From contig NZ_LOHE01000112.1 in NCBI RefSeq assembly GCF_001559865.1, positions 84,068 through 148,067 of the forward strand: DNA of 64,000 bases. Reading direction: 5' to 3'. The position numbers and the translations under genes are program-made. This document shows, piece after piece, positions 8,617 to 17,092 of this stretch (its first letter is position 1; each line of letters opens with the position of its first letter). This DNA comes from Abyssisolibacter fermentans (GTDB lineage Bacteria > Bacillota > Clostridia > Tissierellales > MCWD3). A model generated the notes under the pieces. It was not told the DNA's origin and made no database searches. It worked only from the letters and a program-made list of their open reading frames with translations.

Positions 8617-9956
8617 TGAAGCTAAAAGCAGCACTATTGTCACTAGGTTGTTCAAGGAATACAATAGACTCAGAAATAATGATAGGAATATTAGAAGAAA
8701 ATGATGTTGAATTTGTTGATGATTTAAAAAATGCAGAAGTGATAATTATTAATACATGCAGTTTTATAAATGATGCTAAAGAAGAATCTATCGATGAAAT
8801 AATTCAAGCTGTACAATATAAAAATGAAGGAAGCTGTAAATATATAATCGTGTGCGGTTGCTTAGCTCAAAGATATAAAGATGAATTAATAAAAGAGATT
8901 CCAGAAATAGATGCTATAGTTGGTACAGGAAATATTACAGATATATTTAAAGTAATAAATAAGCTTGTAGCTGGAGAAAAATATTATAAAATAGATTGTA
9001 TTAATTCATTATATCCTGAAAATTGTAATAGGGTTTTAACAACACCAGAGCACTATGCATATTTAAAAATATCACAAGGATGTGATAATCATTGTACATA
9101 CTGTATTATTCCTAAGCTTAGAGGGAAATATAGAAGTAGAAATATAGAAGATATAGTAAAGGAAGCAAACTTATTAGTCGACAGAGGTGTCAGTGAAATA
9201 ATTCTCACAGCAGAAGATACAGGAAAATATGGGATAGATCTATATGGTAAATATATGTTAGCTACTTTGTTAGATGAACTCAATAAAATAGAAGGTTTAA
9301 AATGGATTAGATTATTATATATATATCCTGAAACCTTTACAGATGAGTTGATTCAAAGTATAAAAAGAAATGAAAAGGTTTTAAGCTATGTAGATATACC
9401 TATTCAACATATAAATAATAGAGTATTAAAAACAATGAATAGAGGAACTTCTAAAGAGAATATTTGTACACTGATTAACAAACTAAGAAGTGAAATAAGT
9501 GATATAATAATAAGAACTACATTAATAACTGGATTTCCAGGTGAAACAGAGGAAGAATTTAATGAATTATTAGATTTTGTTAATGAGTATAGATTTGACA
9601 GATTAGGAGTATTTGTTTATTCTAAAGAAGAAGGTACACCAGCTGCGTTATTAGATGATCAAATCAAAGAAGAAACAAAACAAGAGCGCTATGATATGAT
9701 TATGCAGTTACAGATGAAAATATCTGATGAAATAAATAACAAAAAAATAGGAAAGATATATGAAGTGCTTATAGAAGAAGAAATTGAAGATGAAGATTTG
9801 TACATTGGAAGATCATATATGGATTGTCCAGAAATTGATGGTATTGTATATGTTCAGTCAAAAGAAAAACTGGCAATTGGTGAAATTGCAAAAGTTAAAA
9901 TAAAGGAACATTTTGAATATGATTTGAAGGGAGTAATATTGAATGAACTTAGCTAA
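8616..9956 (+). CDS. rimO: Ribosomal protein S12 methylthiotransferase
   Basis: RimO is a radical-SAM enzyme that adds a methylthio group to a conserved aspartate of ribosomal protein S12. The N-terminal MTTase domain has cysteines in SLGCSRNTIDSE (residue 12), INTCSF and CGCLAQ, which bind an auxiliary 4Fe-4S cluster. The radical-SAM motif CDNHCTYC lies near 155-162, and a TRAM domain forms the last ~65 residues. The SLGC-N-DSE signature separates RimO from MiaB. The 446-residue length is typical. It overlaps mnmH by one base and pgsA by 14 bases, which points to one operon with coupled translation. Confidence 0.95.
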   Translation: MKLKAALLSLGCSRNTIDSEIMIGILEENDVEFVDDLKNAEVIIINTCSFINDAKEESIDEIIQAVQYKNEGSCKYIIVCGCLAQRYKDELIKEIPEIDAIVGTGNITDIFKVINKLVAGEKYYKIDCINSLYPENCNRVLTTPEHYAYLKISQGCDNHCTYCIIPKLRGKYRSRNIEDIVKEANLLVDRGVSEIILTAEDTGKYGIDLYGKYMLATLLDELNKIEGLKWIRLLYIYPETFTDELIQSIKRNEKVLSYVDIPIQHINNRVLKTMNRGTSKENICTLINKLRSEISDIIIRTTLITGFPGETEEEFNELLDFVNEYRFDRLGVFVYSKEEGTPAALLDDQIKEETKQERYDMIMQLQMKISDEINNKKIGKIYEVLIEEEIEDEDLYIGRSYMDCPEIDGIVYVQSKEKLAIGEIAKVKIKEHFEYDLKGVILNELS

Positions 9957-10500
9957 CAAATTAACTATTGCAAGAATATTTTTAGTTCCATTTTTTATGT
10001 TTTTCCTTCTAGTGAAAATACCTTATGGAGATATTATAGCTGTATGTTTATTTATATTAGCTGCTTTAACAGATAGTTTAGATGGATATATTGCTAGAAG
10101 TAGAAATCAAGTAACGAAATTTGGTAAATTCATGGATCCATTAGCAGACAAACTACTAGTATCAGCTGCATTGATATCATTACTCCAAATGGACAAAATA
10201 TCAGCATGGGTTGTTATGATTATCATAGCAAGAGAGTTTGCAATAACAGGATTTAGAGTTTTAGCTGCTTCAGAAGGAATAACAATAGCTGCTAGTTGGT
10301 GGGGTAAAATAAAAACAATCACACAAATAGTTGCTATTATAACACTACTATTAGATAATTATCCTTTTAGTTTGATTGGGTTACCGTTTGATACGATTTC
10401 TGTAATACTTGCTGTTATTTTTACAATAATTTCTGCTATAGACTATATGTATAATAATAGAAAAGTATTTAGTTCTCACTCTAACAAAACTAACGACTAG
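9943..10500 (+). CDS. pgsA: CDP-diacylglycerol--glycerol-3-phosphate 3-phosphatidyltransferase
   Basis: PgsA makes phosphatidylglycerol phosphate from CDP-diacylglycerol and glycerol-3-phosphate at the membrane, the committed step to phosphatidylglycerol. The 185-residue protein has the CDP-alcohol phosphatidyltransferase signature: DSLDGYIAR, then G, then MDPLADK. This supplies the metal-binding aspartates in the D-x2-DG-x2-AR-x8-G-x3-D-x3-D pattern. Four to six hydrophobic helices follow. Its start lies inside the end of rimO, preceded by a GGGAG. cinA follows after 10 bases, as in Bacillus. Confidence 0.94.
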   Translation: MNLANKLTIARIFLVPFFMFFLLVKIPYGDIIAVCLFILAALTDSLDGYIARSRNQVTKFGKFMDPLADKLLVSAALISLLQMDKISAWVVMIIIAREFAITGFRVLAASEGITIAASWWGKIKTITQIVAIITLLLDNYPFSLIGLPFDTISVILAVIFTIISAIDYMYNNRKVFSSHSNKTND

Positions 10501-10510
10501 GAGGCCAGTT

Positions 10511-11752
10511 ATGAAAAGCGAAATCATAAACGTAGGAACCGAAATAATATTGGGCAATATAGTTAATACTCATTCAAGGTATTTGTCAGAAGAATTAGCT
10601 AAAATAGGTATTGATGTTTATTATCATGTTTCAGTTGGGGATAATAAAAGAAGATTAGAAGAAATTATAAAAACTGCACTAGATAGATCAGACCTAATCA
10701 TTTTAACTGGAGGATTAGGTCCAACAGAAGATGATATAACTAAAGATTGTGTAGCATCTGTATTAAACAAAGAGTTAATATTTAGCGAAAAAATCATGAA
10801 AGATATAGATGATTTTTATTATGCTAGAAATATTAAATTTGTTAAGTCGGTAGAAAGGCAAGCTTATATAATAGAAGGTTGTGAAGCCCTAAAAAACGAG
10901 GTTGGAACTGCACCTGGGATTTATGTTAAAGAAAACGATAAAATAGTAATATTACTACCAGGTCCACCAAGAGAACTTGAAAATGTATTTGAAAATTGTG
11001 TAATACCAAAATTAAAAAAGAAAACTAATGAAATAATTGAATCTAAAACGCTTAGTGTTTTTGGAATAGGTGAATCGAATGTAGAAGATGCTATAATTGA
11101 TTTAATAAACAAGCAAACTAATCCTACAATAGCTACATATGCAAAAGATGGACATGTTGAGGTAAGAGTGACAGCAAAATCGAACAAGTTAGAGGTAGCA
11201 GGTAGCTTAATAGAAAATACAGTTAAACATGTAGAAGCAAAAATAGGAGAATATATTTTTAGTAAAGAATTAGAATCATTAGAAGAGGTTGTTTTTAAAA
11301 TACTTATGGACAAAGGTCTTAAAATAGGTTTTTGTGAATCATGTACAGGAGGTCTAATAAGTAGCAGATTTACAAGAATACCTGGATCGTCTGCAGTGTT
11401 TGATAGAGGAATAGTTACATATAGTAATCAGGCTAAGATGGATGAAGTAAGTGTAAGTCCAGAGGATTTAGACAAATATGGAGCAGTAAGTAAGCAAGTT
11501 GCAATAGGCATGGCACGTGGATTATATAATAAATGTGATATAGATATAGCCGTATCTGTGACAGGAATAGCAGGACCTACAGGAGGTTCGAAAGAAAAAC
11601 CTGTTGGCTTAGTATATTTTGGTGTAGTGTTCAAAGATAAAGAATATACAGTGAAAAGGGTATTTTTAGGAGATAGGCACAAGGTTCAAAATAAAACAGC
11701 TAATACAGTATTTGATTTGGTGAGAAAATTGCTGCTAGGTAAGGAAATATAA
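10511..11752 (+). CDS. cinA: CinA family protein (competence/damage-inducible)
   Basis: This 413-residue cytoplasmic protein has two domains. Residues ~1-170 are a MoaB/MoeA-like molybdopterin-binding domain, with GTEIILGNIVNTHS and TGGLGPTEDDITKD. Residues ~255-413 are the CinA-C domain, known in relatives as a nicotinamide-mononucleotide amidohydrolase, with GFCESCTGGLISS and VTGIAGPTGGS. The family is tied to NAD salvage and, in transformable bacteria, to competence. The start at 10511 follows TAGGAGGC. The gene sits 10 bases after pgsA and upstream of recA, a widely conserved order; a terminator separates it from recA. Confidence 0.95.
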   Translation: MKSEIINVGTEIILGNIVNTHSRYLSEELAKIGIDVYYHVSVGDNKRRLEEIIKTALDRSDLIILTGGLGPTEDDITKDCVASVLNKELIFSEKIMKDIDDFYYARNIKFVKSVERQAYIIEGCEALKNEVGTAPGIYVKENDKIVILLPGPPRELENVFENCVIPKLKKKTNEIIESKTLSVFGIGESNVEDAIIDLINKQTNPTIATYAKDGHVEVRVTAKSNKLEVAGSLIENTVKHVEAKIGEYIFSKELESLEEVVFKILMDKGLKIGFCESCTGGLISSRFTRIPGSSAVFDRGIVTYSNQAKMDEVSVSPEDLDKYGAVSKQVAIGMARGLYNKCDIDIAVSVTGIAGPTGGSKEKPVGLVYFGVVFKDKEYTVKRVFLGDRHKVQNKTANTVFDLVRKLLLGKEI

Positions 11753-11761
11753 ATATGCATT

Positions 11762-11792
11762 AAAATTATGGACAACAGTTCATAATTTTTTT
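11762..11792 (+). terminator. Terminator between cinA and recA
   Basis: AAAATTATG at 11762-11770 pairs with CATAATTTT at 11781-11789, followed by more T residues. It starts 9 bases after the cinA stop. With the recA promoter downstream, it gives recA an independent transcript. Confidence 0.85.
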
Positions 11793-11871
11793 ATAACACG
11801 CAATAAATATATTAATTTTATAGATAAATATAAATTTTTCAGACTTTTTTTCACAATAAATTTAAAAAAGA

Positions 11872-11920
11872 TTGACCATATATAAGAAGTATTATATAAT
11901 ATCTATAGAACGTTTGTTCG
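11872..11920 (+). promoter_or_regulatory. recA promoter with LexA (SOS) box
   Basis: TTGACC at 11872-11877, a 17-base spacer and TATAAT at 11895-11900 form a near-consensus sigma-A promoter. Immediately downstream, AGAACGTTTGTTCG at 11907-11920 matches the Gram-positive LexA operator CGAAC-N4-GTTCG except for the first base. It covers the predicted transcription start, so a bound LexA would block initiation. This supports classical SOS induction of recA and probably recX. Confidence 0.9.
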
Positions 11921-11930
11921 AAATATTATT

Positions 11931-11953
11931 AAGGTGGTGAACCAGGAAACTGG
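11931..11953 (+). promoter_or_regulatory. recA Shine-Dalgarno separated from the start by a GNRA hairpin
   Basis: The SD AAGGTGGTG (11931-11939) lies about 20 bases before the ATG at 11960, far beyond the usual 5-10. The intervening bases contain CCAG-GAAA-CTGG (11942-11953), a hairpin with a GNRA-type loop. Folding would bring the SD to normal effective distance. No in-frame ATG, GTG or TTG lies between the stop at 11930 and 11960, so the start itself is not in doubt. Confidence 0.6.
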
Positions 11954-11959
11954 GTTATT

Positions 11960-12985
11960 ATGTTAGAGAAAAAGAAAGCTTTAGAAATGGCACTAGGTCA
12001 AATTGAAAAACAATTTGGTAAAGGTTCAATAATGAAACTCGGTGAAGATTCAATACTTAATGTTGAATCAATTTCAACAGGTGCACTTCAATTAGATATA
12101 GCATTAGGTATAGGGGGAGTACCAAAAGGAAGAGTTATAGAAATATATGGACCAGAATCTTCTGGTAAAACAACAGTAGCACTGCATATAATTGCAGAAA
12201 GTCAGAGAAATGGAGGAACCGCAGCCTTCATAGATGCAGAACATGCTTTGGATCCAGTTTATGCTAGAAATCTTGGCGTTAAAACAGAAGATTTAATAGT
12301 ATCTCAGCCAGATACGGGAGAACAAGGTTTAGAAATTGCAGAAGCTTTAGTTAGGAGTGGTGCTGTAGATGTAATAGTAGTAGATTCAGTTGCAGCTTTA
12401 GTACCAAAAGCTGAGATAGATGGTGAAATGGGAGATAGCCATGTTGGATTACAGGCAAGGTTGATGTCACAAGCTTTAAGAAAACTTGCAGGTGCTATAA
12501 AAAAATCAAACACGGTTACAATATTTATAAATCAACTTAGAGAAAAAGTTGGTATAATGTTTGGAAATCCTGAGACTACTACTGGTGGTAGAGCGTTAAA
12601 ATTCTATTCATCCATTAGATTAGATGTAAGAAGAATTGAGACGTTAAAACGTGGCAATGAAATGATTGGTAATAGAACAAAAGTAAAAGTTGTAAAAAAT
12701 AAAGTTGCACCTCCTTTTAGAATTGCAGAATTTGATATTATATATGGAAAAGGTATATCAAAAGAGGGATGTATACTTGATGCAGCTGTGGAGGATAATA
12801 TAGTTAAAAAATCAGGTTCATGGTATAGCTATGAAGATAATAAACTTGGACAAGGTAGAGATAATGCAAAGCTTTACTTATCTGAAAATCCTGAATTACT
12901 AAATGAAATTGAATACAAAGTAAGAAAAAAACATGACTTATTAAATGATGGTAAAGAAATAGAAAATGAATCAGATAATGAATAG
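11960..12985 (+). CDS. recA: Recombinase RecA
   Basis: RecA forms ATP-dependent filaments on single-stranded DNA, drives strand exchange and triggers LexA self-cleavage. The 341-residue protein carries [20 protein letters not shown] at the N-terminus, Walker A GPESSGKT at 64-71, the DNA-binding and L2 loops (including [14 protein letters not shown]) and a short acidic C-tail. All expected core regions are intact. Expression is predicted to be LexA-controlled from the promoter at 11872-11920. recX follows across a terminator. Confidence 0.98.
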   Translation: MLEKKKALEMALGQIEKQFGKGSIMKLGEDSILNVESISTGALQLDIALGIGGVPKGRVIEIYGPESSGKTTVALHIIAESQRNGGTAAFIDAEHALDPVYARNLGVKTEDLIVSQPDTGEQGLEIAEALVRSGAVDVIVVDSVAALVPKAEIDGEMGDSHVGLQARLMSQALRKLAGAIKKSNTVTIFINQLREKVGIMFGNPETTTGGRALKFYSSIRLDVRRIETLKRGNEMIGNRTKVKVVKNKVAPPFRIAEFDIIYGKGISKEGCILDAAVEDNIVKKSGSWYSYEDNKLGQGRDNAKLYLSENPELLNEIEYKVRKKHDLLNDGKEIENESDNE

Positions 12986-12990
12986 ACGAT

Positions 12991-13027
12991 CTCCTATTGG
13001 CTAATAATTAGCTAATAGGAGTTTTTT
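12991..13027 (+). terminator. recA terminator abutting the recX ribosome site
   Basis: CTCCTATTGGCTAAT (12991-13005) pairs with ATTAGCTAATAGGAG (13007-13021) with one G-U pair, followed by TTTTTT. The SD of recX, GGAGGT at 13028-13033, begins on the next base. Read-through would be needed for recX expression, limiting recX relative to recA. Confidence 0.85.
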
Positions 13028-13043
13028 GGAGGTAAAGGTATTA

Positions 13044-13676
13044 ATGGTAATTACAAATATAGAAGAAGAAAATGAAATATATGCTATATATATTGATAAT
13101 GAATATAGTTATACATTGTCAAAGGATATTATTATAGAATATGAATTAGATATTAATAAAAAAATCGGTTACATGGAGAATATGTATTTAGAAAAAAAAT
13201 CAATTGATTATGAATGTATAAACAAAGCAATTAAAAAATTATCATATAGCTCAAAGACTCAAAAAGAAATATATAATTATTTAATAGGGTTAGATTACTC
13301 AAAGGATTTGGTTAATAGAATCATAGCTAAACTCAAAAAAATAGGGTACATTGACGATTTTAAATATGCCTATAACTATATAACTTATCATAATAAGAAT
13401 GGGCTTAAAAGCAAAAATATGGCTTTGTACGGTCTAAAGAATAAGGGGGTTAGCTCAGATATAATAAATCGAGTTATTGAAGAGCTAGAAGTAGATGATT
13501 ATGATGTAGTTATGAAAGTTATAAAAAAGAAAATCAGAATTCCAGAAAAAATATTTGATAGAAAATATGAAGATAAGATAAAAGCTTTTTTATATAGAAA
13601 AGGTTTTAAAATAAATACAATTAGCAAAGCAATAAAAGAATTTAAAAATAATATTGAAGATAAATATTTAGGATAA
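13044..13676 (+). CDS. recX: Regulatory protein RecX
   Basis: RecX binds RecA filaments and modulates strand exchange. The protein of about 210 residues has the family's helical triple repeats, visible in KLSYSSKTQKEIYNYL, KLKKIGYIDDFKYAYNYI and the C-terminal IKAFLYRKGFKINTISKAI. I set the start at the ATG 13044, which is about 10 bases after GGAGGT. An in-frame TTG at 13026 lies within the terminator T-run and SD and is unlikely. Position after recA supports the call. Sequence is more divergent than that of its neighbours, which is usual for RecX. Confidence 0.88.
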   Translation: MVITNIEEENEIYAIYIDNEYSYTLSKDIIIEYELDINKKIGYMENMYLEKKSIDYECINKAIKKLSYSSKTQKEIYNYLIGLDYSKDLVNRIIAKLKKIGYIDDFKYAYNYITYHNKNGLKSKNMALYGLKNKGVSSDIINRVIEELEVDDYDVVMKVIKKKIRIPEKIFDRKYEDKIKAFLYRKGFKINTISKAIKEFKNNIEDKYLG

Positions 13677-13740
13677 AATCATCATAAATATATAGTAAAC
13701 ATAGTTTATTAATAGAAAATCAAATGCTATAATATATAAT

Positions 13741-13928
13741 TTTGTTTGTAAGACAGCTATTTTATTATTCAACTATAGAGGTAAACGATGCTATATGACG
13801 GTTAATAGCATACTTGACATATATGCTCAAAAGTATTAAAATAAAGACGATATCAGCTTTTAAATATAATATATAAATGAATTATTATATTTGATTTTTA
13901 TGAGCCGAGTAAACTCGGTTTATATTTT
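13741..13928 (+). ncRNA. Candidate small RNA, or leader with alternative hairpins
   Basis: A promoter-like extended -10 (13726-13734) stands upstream and a stem-loop with a T-rich tail (13905-13928) stands downstream. Between them one segment, AGCAT at 13807-13811, can pair with either of two flanking ATGCT arms. No known RNA family is recognised. In DNA this AT-rich short pairings arise by chance, so the call is tentative. Confidence 0.25.
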
Positions 13929-14012
13929 ATAATATAATAGAAATAATAAATTTTACTATATTATATTAAAAATTTATTTATACTTATATTTTATAAGAGA
14001 AGTGAAAAATTA

Positions 14013-14060
14013 TATAATCTATAGGAAATTATAAGTAAGTGGTAATAATTTCGTTTATAG
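14013..14060 (+). repeat. Hairpin repeat (ATAATCTATAGGAAATTA type), copy 1
   Basis: ATAATCTATAGGAAATTA is followed after a short spacer by TAAT-TTCGTTTATAG, giving a long imperfect inverted repeat. Similar units occur at 15996-16039 and, more degraded, at 16278-16305. All three copies lie in the non-coding DNA flanking rny. Confidence 0.6.
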
Positions 14061-14325
14061 GTTAAGGGATATTAAAAAATAATTTTCCATAGAAAACATG
14101 TTATTTTATATATTTTCTTTTACAAAATCTATTAAATACTAAACATAGGTTCATGAATTTTGTATATCGAAAATAATTAAAATTCCTACGTAATATCAGG
14201 AACTTATTTTTTTACATTCCTAACAATGGAAGCTTTAAATTTTATAGATACTAAATTTAAAGACTTTATATGATTCATTTTGAATGCAAATGTAAGATAA
14301 TCGAATTAATTTAATAGTAAAGGAG

Positions 14326-15870
14326 GTGCTTGTTATTCTTGAAATATTAGCAGGAGGATTAATAGGAGCAGTTGTAGGAGTATTCCTTGGTATATATATA
14401 AGAAAAAATATTGCTGAAAACAAAATTATGACAGCAGAAGAACAAGCTAAAAGAATAGTTGAAGATAGTTATAATAAGGCAGAAACAATTAAAAAAGAAT
14501 ATGTATTAGAAGGAAAAGAAGAGGTTCACAAACTTAGAACCGAAATGGAAAGAGAAAATAGAGATAGAAGAAATGAACTACAAAAACTAGAAAGAAGGCT
14601 TATTCACAAAGAAGAGGTTTTAGACAGAAAAAGTGAAGCTTTAGAGAAAAAAGAGGATTTTTTATCAAAGAAAATTAAAACTTTTGAAGAAAAAGAATCA
14701 CAAATTAAAGTTTTATATCAACAACAAGTAGATAAGCTTGAAAAATTATCTGGATTAACATCTGAAGAAGCTAGAGAGTTATTATTGAATGATATTAAAA
14801 AAGAAATAAGTCATGAAGCTGCTATACTAATAAAAGAAACTGAAAATAATGCAAAGCTTGAAGCTGATAAAAAAGCTAAAGAAATAGTATCATATGCTAT
14901 TCAAAAATGTGCTGCTGATCATGTTGCTGAGAGTACAGTTTCAGTAGTTGCTCTTCCAAATGACGAAATGAAGGGAAGAATCATAGGAAGAGAAGGTAGA
15001 AATATAAGAACCTTAGAAACTGCTACAGGCATAGATCTAATAATTGATGATACTCCAGAAGCAGTTATTTTATCTGGATTTGATCCAATAAGGAGAGAAG
15101 TAGCCAGAATAGCTTTGGAAAAACTGATAACTGATGGAAGGATTCATCCAGCAAGAATTGAAGAAATGGTTGAAAAAGCTAGAAAAGAAGTTGATAATCA
15201 GATTCGTGAAGTTGGAGAACAAGCAACATTTGATACTGGTATTCACGGCATACATCCAGAATTAGTAAAATTGTTAGGCCGACTTAAATTTAGAACTAGT
15301 TATGGTCAAAATGTTTTAAAACATTCAATGGAAGTCTCACATTTAGCTGGTATTATGGCTGCTGAGATTGGTGTAGATGTGAAAGTTGCTAAAAGAGCAG
15401 GATTATTACATGATATTGGTAAAGCTGTTGATCATGAGGTTGAAGGACCACATGTTAGCATTGGAGTAGATTTATGTAAAAAATACAGAGAATCTAAAGC
15501 TGTTTTACATGCTGTAGCAGCTCATCATGGAGACATAGAACCAAAGACAATTGAAGCTGTTCTAGTTCAAGCTGCTGATGCTGTATCAGCTGCAAGACCT
15601 GGTGCAAGAAGAGAAACCTTAGAGTCTTACATTAAGAGATTAGAAAAATTAGAAGAAATAGCTAATTCTTTCGAAGGTGTAGAAAAATCATTTGCTATAC
15701 AGGCAGGAAGAGAAATTAGAATAATAGTTGATTCAGAATTAATTAGTGATTTAGATATTATTCATATTTCAAGAGATATTGTAAAGCGAATAGAAGATGA
15801 ATTAGAATATCCAGGACAAATAAAAGTAAATGTTATTAGAGAAACGAGAGCTATTGAATATGCAAAATAA
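14326..15870 (+). CDS. rny: Ribonuclease Y
   Basis: RNase Y is the membrane-anchored endoribonuclease that initiates mRNA decay in many Firmicutes. It has one N-terminal transmembrane helix (about 4-24) and a long charged coiled coil (~30-190). The KH domain contains [19 protein letters not shown], and the HD domain contains [25 protein letters not shown] and AAHHGD, which supply the metal ligands. The length of ~511-514 residues is normal. The frame is open from GTG 14326, but that codon lies inside the SD AGGAGG (14321-14326). The next usable codon at normal spacing is ATT at 14335, so translation may start with AUU. Confidence 0.95.
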   Translation: MLVILEILAGGLIGAVVGVFLGIYIRKNIAENKIMTAEEQAKRIVEDSYNKAETIKKEYVLEGKEEVHKLRTEMERENRDRRNELQKLERRLIHKEEVLDRKSEALEKKEDFLSKKIKTFEEKESQIKVLYQQQVDKLEKLSGLTSEEARELLLNDIKKEISHEAAILIKETENNAKLEADKKAKEIVSYAIQKCAADHVAESTVSVVALPNDEMKGRIIGREGRNIRTLETATGIDLIIDDTPEAVILSGFDPIRREVARIALEKLITDGRIHPARIEEMVEKARKEVDNQIREVGEQATFDTGIHGIHPELVKLLGRLKFRTSYGQNVLKHSMEVSHLAGIMAAEIGVDVKVAKRAGLLHDIGKAVDHEVEGPHVSIGVDLCKKYRESKAVLHAVAAHHGDIEPKTIEAVLVQAADAVSAARPGARRETLESYIKRLEKLEEIANSFEGVEKSFAIQAGREIRIIVDSELISDLDIIHISRDIVKRIEDELEYPGQIKVNVIRETRAIEYAK

Positions 15871-15894
15871 AGAGAAGTTTATGCTTCTCTTTTT
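15871..15894 (+). terminator. Terminator of rny
   Basis: AGAGAAG at 15871-15877 pairs with CTTCTCT at 15884-15890, followed by TTTT. It begins immediately after the stop codon. Confidence 0.8.
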
Positions 15895-16000
15895 ATAATG
15901 CATAGCAAATTATTATCCTTAAAAGTTAACTATATATAATTTGTGTAATGCATTTCAAAAAAGTCAACCTCTAGAATTTAATATGAAGACTTTTTTATAA
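15894..16000 (+). repeat. Tandem ~107-base repeat, unit 1
   Basis: The unit runs from TATAATGCATAG to a GAAGACTTTTTT tail. It is nearly identical to 16081-16186, with about three differences. It is followed by the hairpin repeat at 15996-16039, so the full period is about 187 bases. No open reading frame is present. Confidence 0.8.
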
Positions 16001-16080
16001 TCTATAGGAAATTAGAATTAATTTCCGTTTATAGATTTCAACAAAATCAACAAATGACTTTTATTGATAGAAGATTTTGT

Positions 16081-16186
16081 TATAATGCATAGTAAATTAT
16101 TATCCTTAAAAGTTAACTATATATAATTTGTGTAATGCATTTCAAAAAAGTCAACCTTTAGAATTTAATATGAAGACTTTTTATAA
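16081..16186 (+). repeat. Tandem ~107-base repeat, unit 2
   Basis: This is the near-identical copy of 15894-16000. A third, strongly diverged unit is recognisable at about 16182-16280, through the shared TTTCAAAAAAGT core, and is again followed by a hairpin-repeat fragment. The remaining stretch to 16600 is AT-rich with no visible gene. Confidence 0.8.
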
Positions 16187-16615
16187 CACATAGAAAATTA
16201 TATTCATTTAAACTATAGATAATTAATATAATTTTCGTAAATGTGTTTCAAAAAAGTAAACATATAAAATTCTTTTTTATAATCTATAGGAAATTAGGAT
16301 TAATTACTCCATATGGAAATACAATACAAATATGAATTATTTAGAGTAATTTATTCAAAAAATTAAAATATTTTATATAATTAGGTATATAGGTATTTAA
16401 TAATACATAAAATGACAGCTGATATTTACTAAATAATAAAAATTTTACGAAATTGTAACTATTTCATAGATTTATAAAAATATGATTTTTAAATAATAAT
16501 ATATACAAAGAGAAGAAAATTATGTAAAAATATAATACAAAATTATACATATATAATAAATATGGTAAATAATAATGAGCATATAATATTTATTTTTTAT
16601 TTTTTTATCAATGTA

Positions 16616-16643
16616 GGAGGATTTTAACAGTTTTTGTTGAATT
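16616..16643 (+). promoter_or_regulatory. Sigma-H-type promoter of spoVS
   Basis: GGAGGATTT at 16616-16624 matches the sigma-H -35 pattern RNAGGAWWW. GTTGAAT at 16636-16642 matches the -10 pattern RNNGAAT. The spacer is 11 bases. spoVS of Bacillus is sigma-H dependent, so the site fits both sequence and biology. Confidence 0.75.
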
Positions 16644-16694
16644 CTAATATTAGTTTTTATAATATATACAAATAATTAAAGGGGGCTTTTTTCC

Positions 16695-16955
16695 ATGAAT
16701 GTATTAAAAGTGTCAGCAAAATCAAGTCCAAATTCTGTTGCGGGAGCATTAGCAGGTGTATTAAGAGAGAAAGGTACGGCTGAAATCCAAGCAATTGGAG
16801 CAGGTGCTCTAAATCAAGCAGTAAAAGCAGTAGCGATAGCAAGAGGGTTTGTTGCTCCTAGTGGTGTTGATTTAATTTGTATACCAGCTTTCACTGATAT
16901 TCAAATTGATGGTGAAGAAAGGACAGCTATAAAATTAATAGTTGAACCAAGATAA
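16695..16955 (+). CDS. spoVS: Stage V sporulation protein S
   Basis: SpoVS is a small Alba-like protein needed for late sporulation events (coat assembly, escape from stage V) in Bacillus. The 86-residue sequence is highly conserved along its whole length: MNVLKVSAKSSPNSVAGALA, the EIQAIGAGALNQAVKA core and the IKLIVEPR end. The ATG at 16695 follows AAAGGGGGC. It is monocistronic, with a sigma-H-type promoter upstream and a perfect terminator downstream. Its presence is good evidence for a spore former. Confidence 0.97.
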   Translation: MNVLKVSAKSSPNSVAGALAGVLREKGTAEIQAIGAGALNQAVKAVAIARGFVAPSGVDLICIPAFTDIQIDGEERTAIKLIVEPR

Positions 16956-16970
16956 CAAAAATTAGCCCAA

Positions 16971-17000
16971 AAAAGTCTGCAAATCGTTTGCAGACTTTTT
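16971..17000 (+). terminator. Terminator of spoVS
   Basis: AAAAGTCTGCAAA at 16971-16983 and TTTGCAGACTTTT at 16987-16999 form a perfect 13-base stem with a TCG loop, followed by more T. Confidence 0.95.
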
Positions 17001-17092
17001 TATGAATTACAAAATATTGATATTATATTTATTTATATTAAGATAGGGTTAAGTACTAAAGTACAAAAACGATAAAAGAATGAGGGGTATAA

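Larger units (their letters stand above)
13677..14325 (+). other. 650-base non-coding gap between recX and rny
   Basis: No protein-coding frame is convincing here. The segment holds an extended -10 element TGCTATAAT at 13726-13734 and an ATGCTAT/ATAGCAT hairpin (13788-13794 with 13805-13811). The second arm could instead pair with TATGCT at 13822-13827. A CCGAG-TAAA-CTCGG hairpin followed by TTTATATTTT ends at ~13928. Together these could delimit a ~185-nt RNA at about 13741-13928. At 14013-14060 is one copy of a hairpin repeat also found at ~15996 and ~16278. The rest is AT-rich without visible structure. Confidence 0.4.

Noticed and set aside
13741..13928. c-di-GMP, c-di-AMP or PreQ1 riboswitch
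   Set aside because: None of the conserved core motifs of these classes is visible; retained only as an unclassified candidate RNA.
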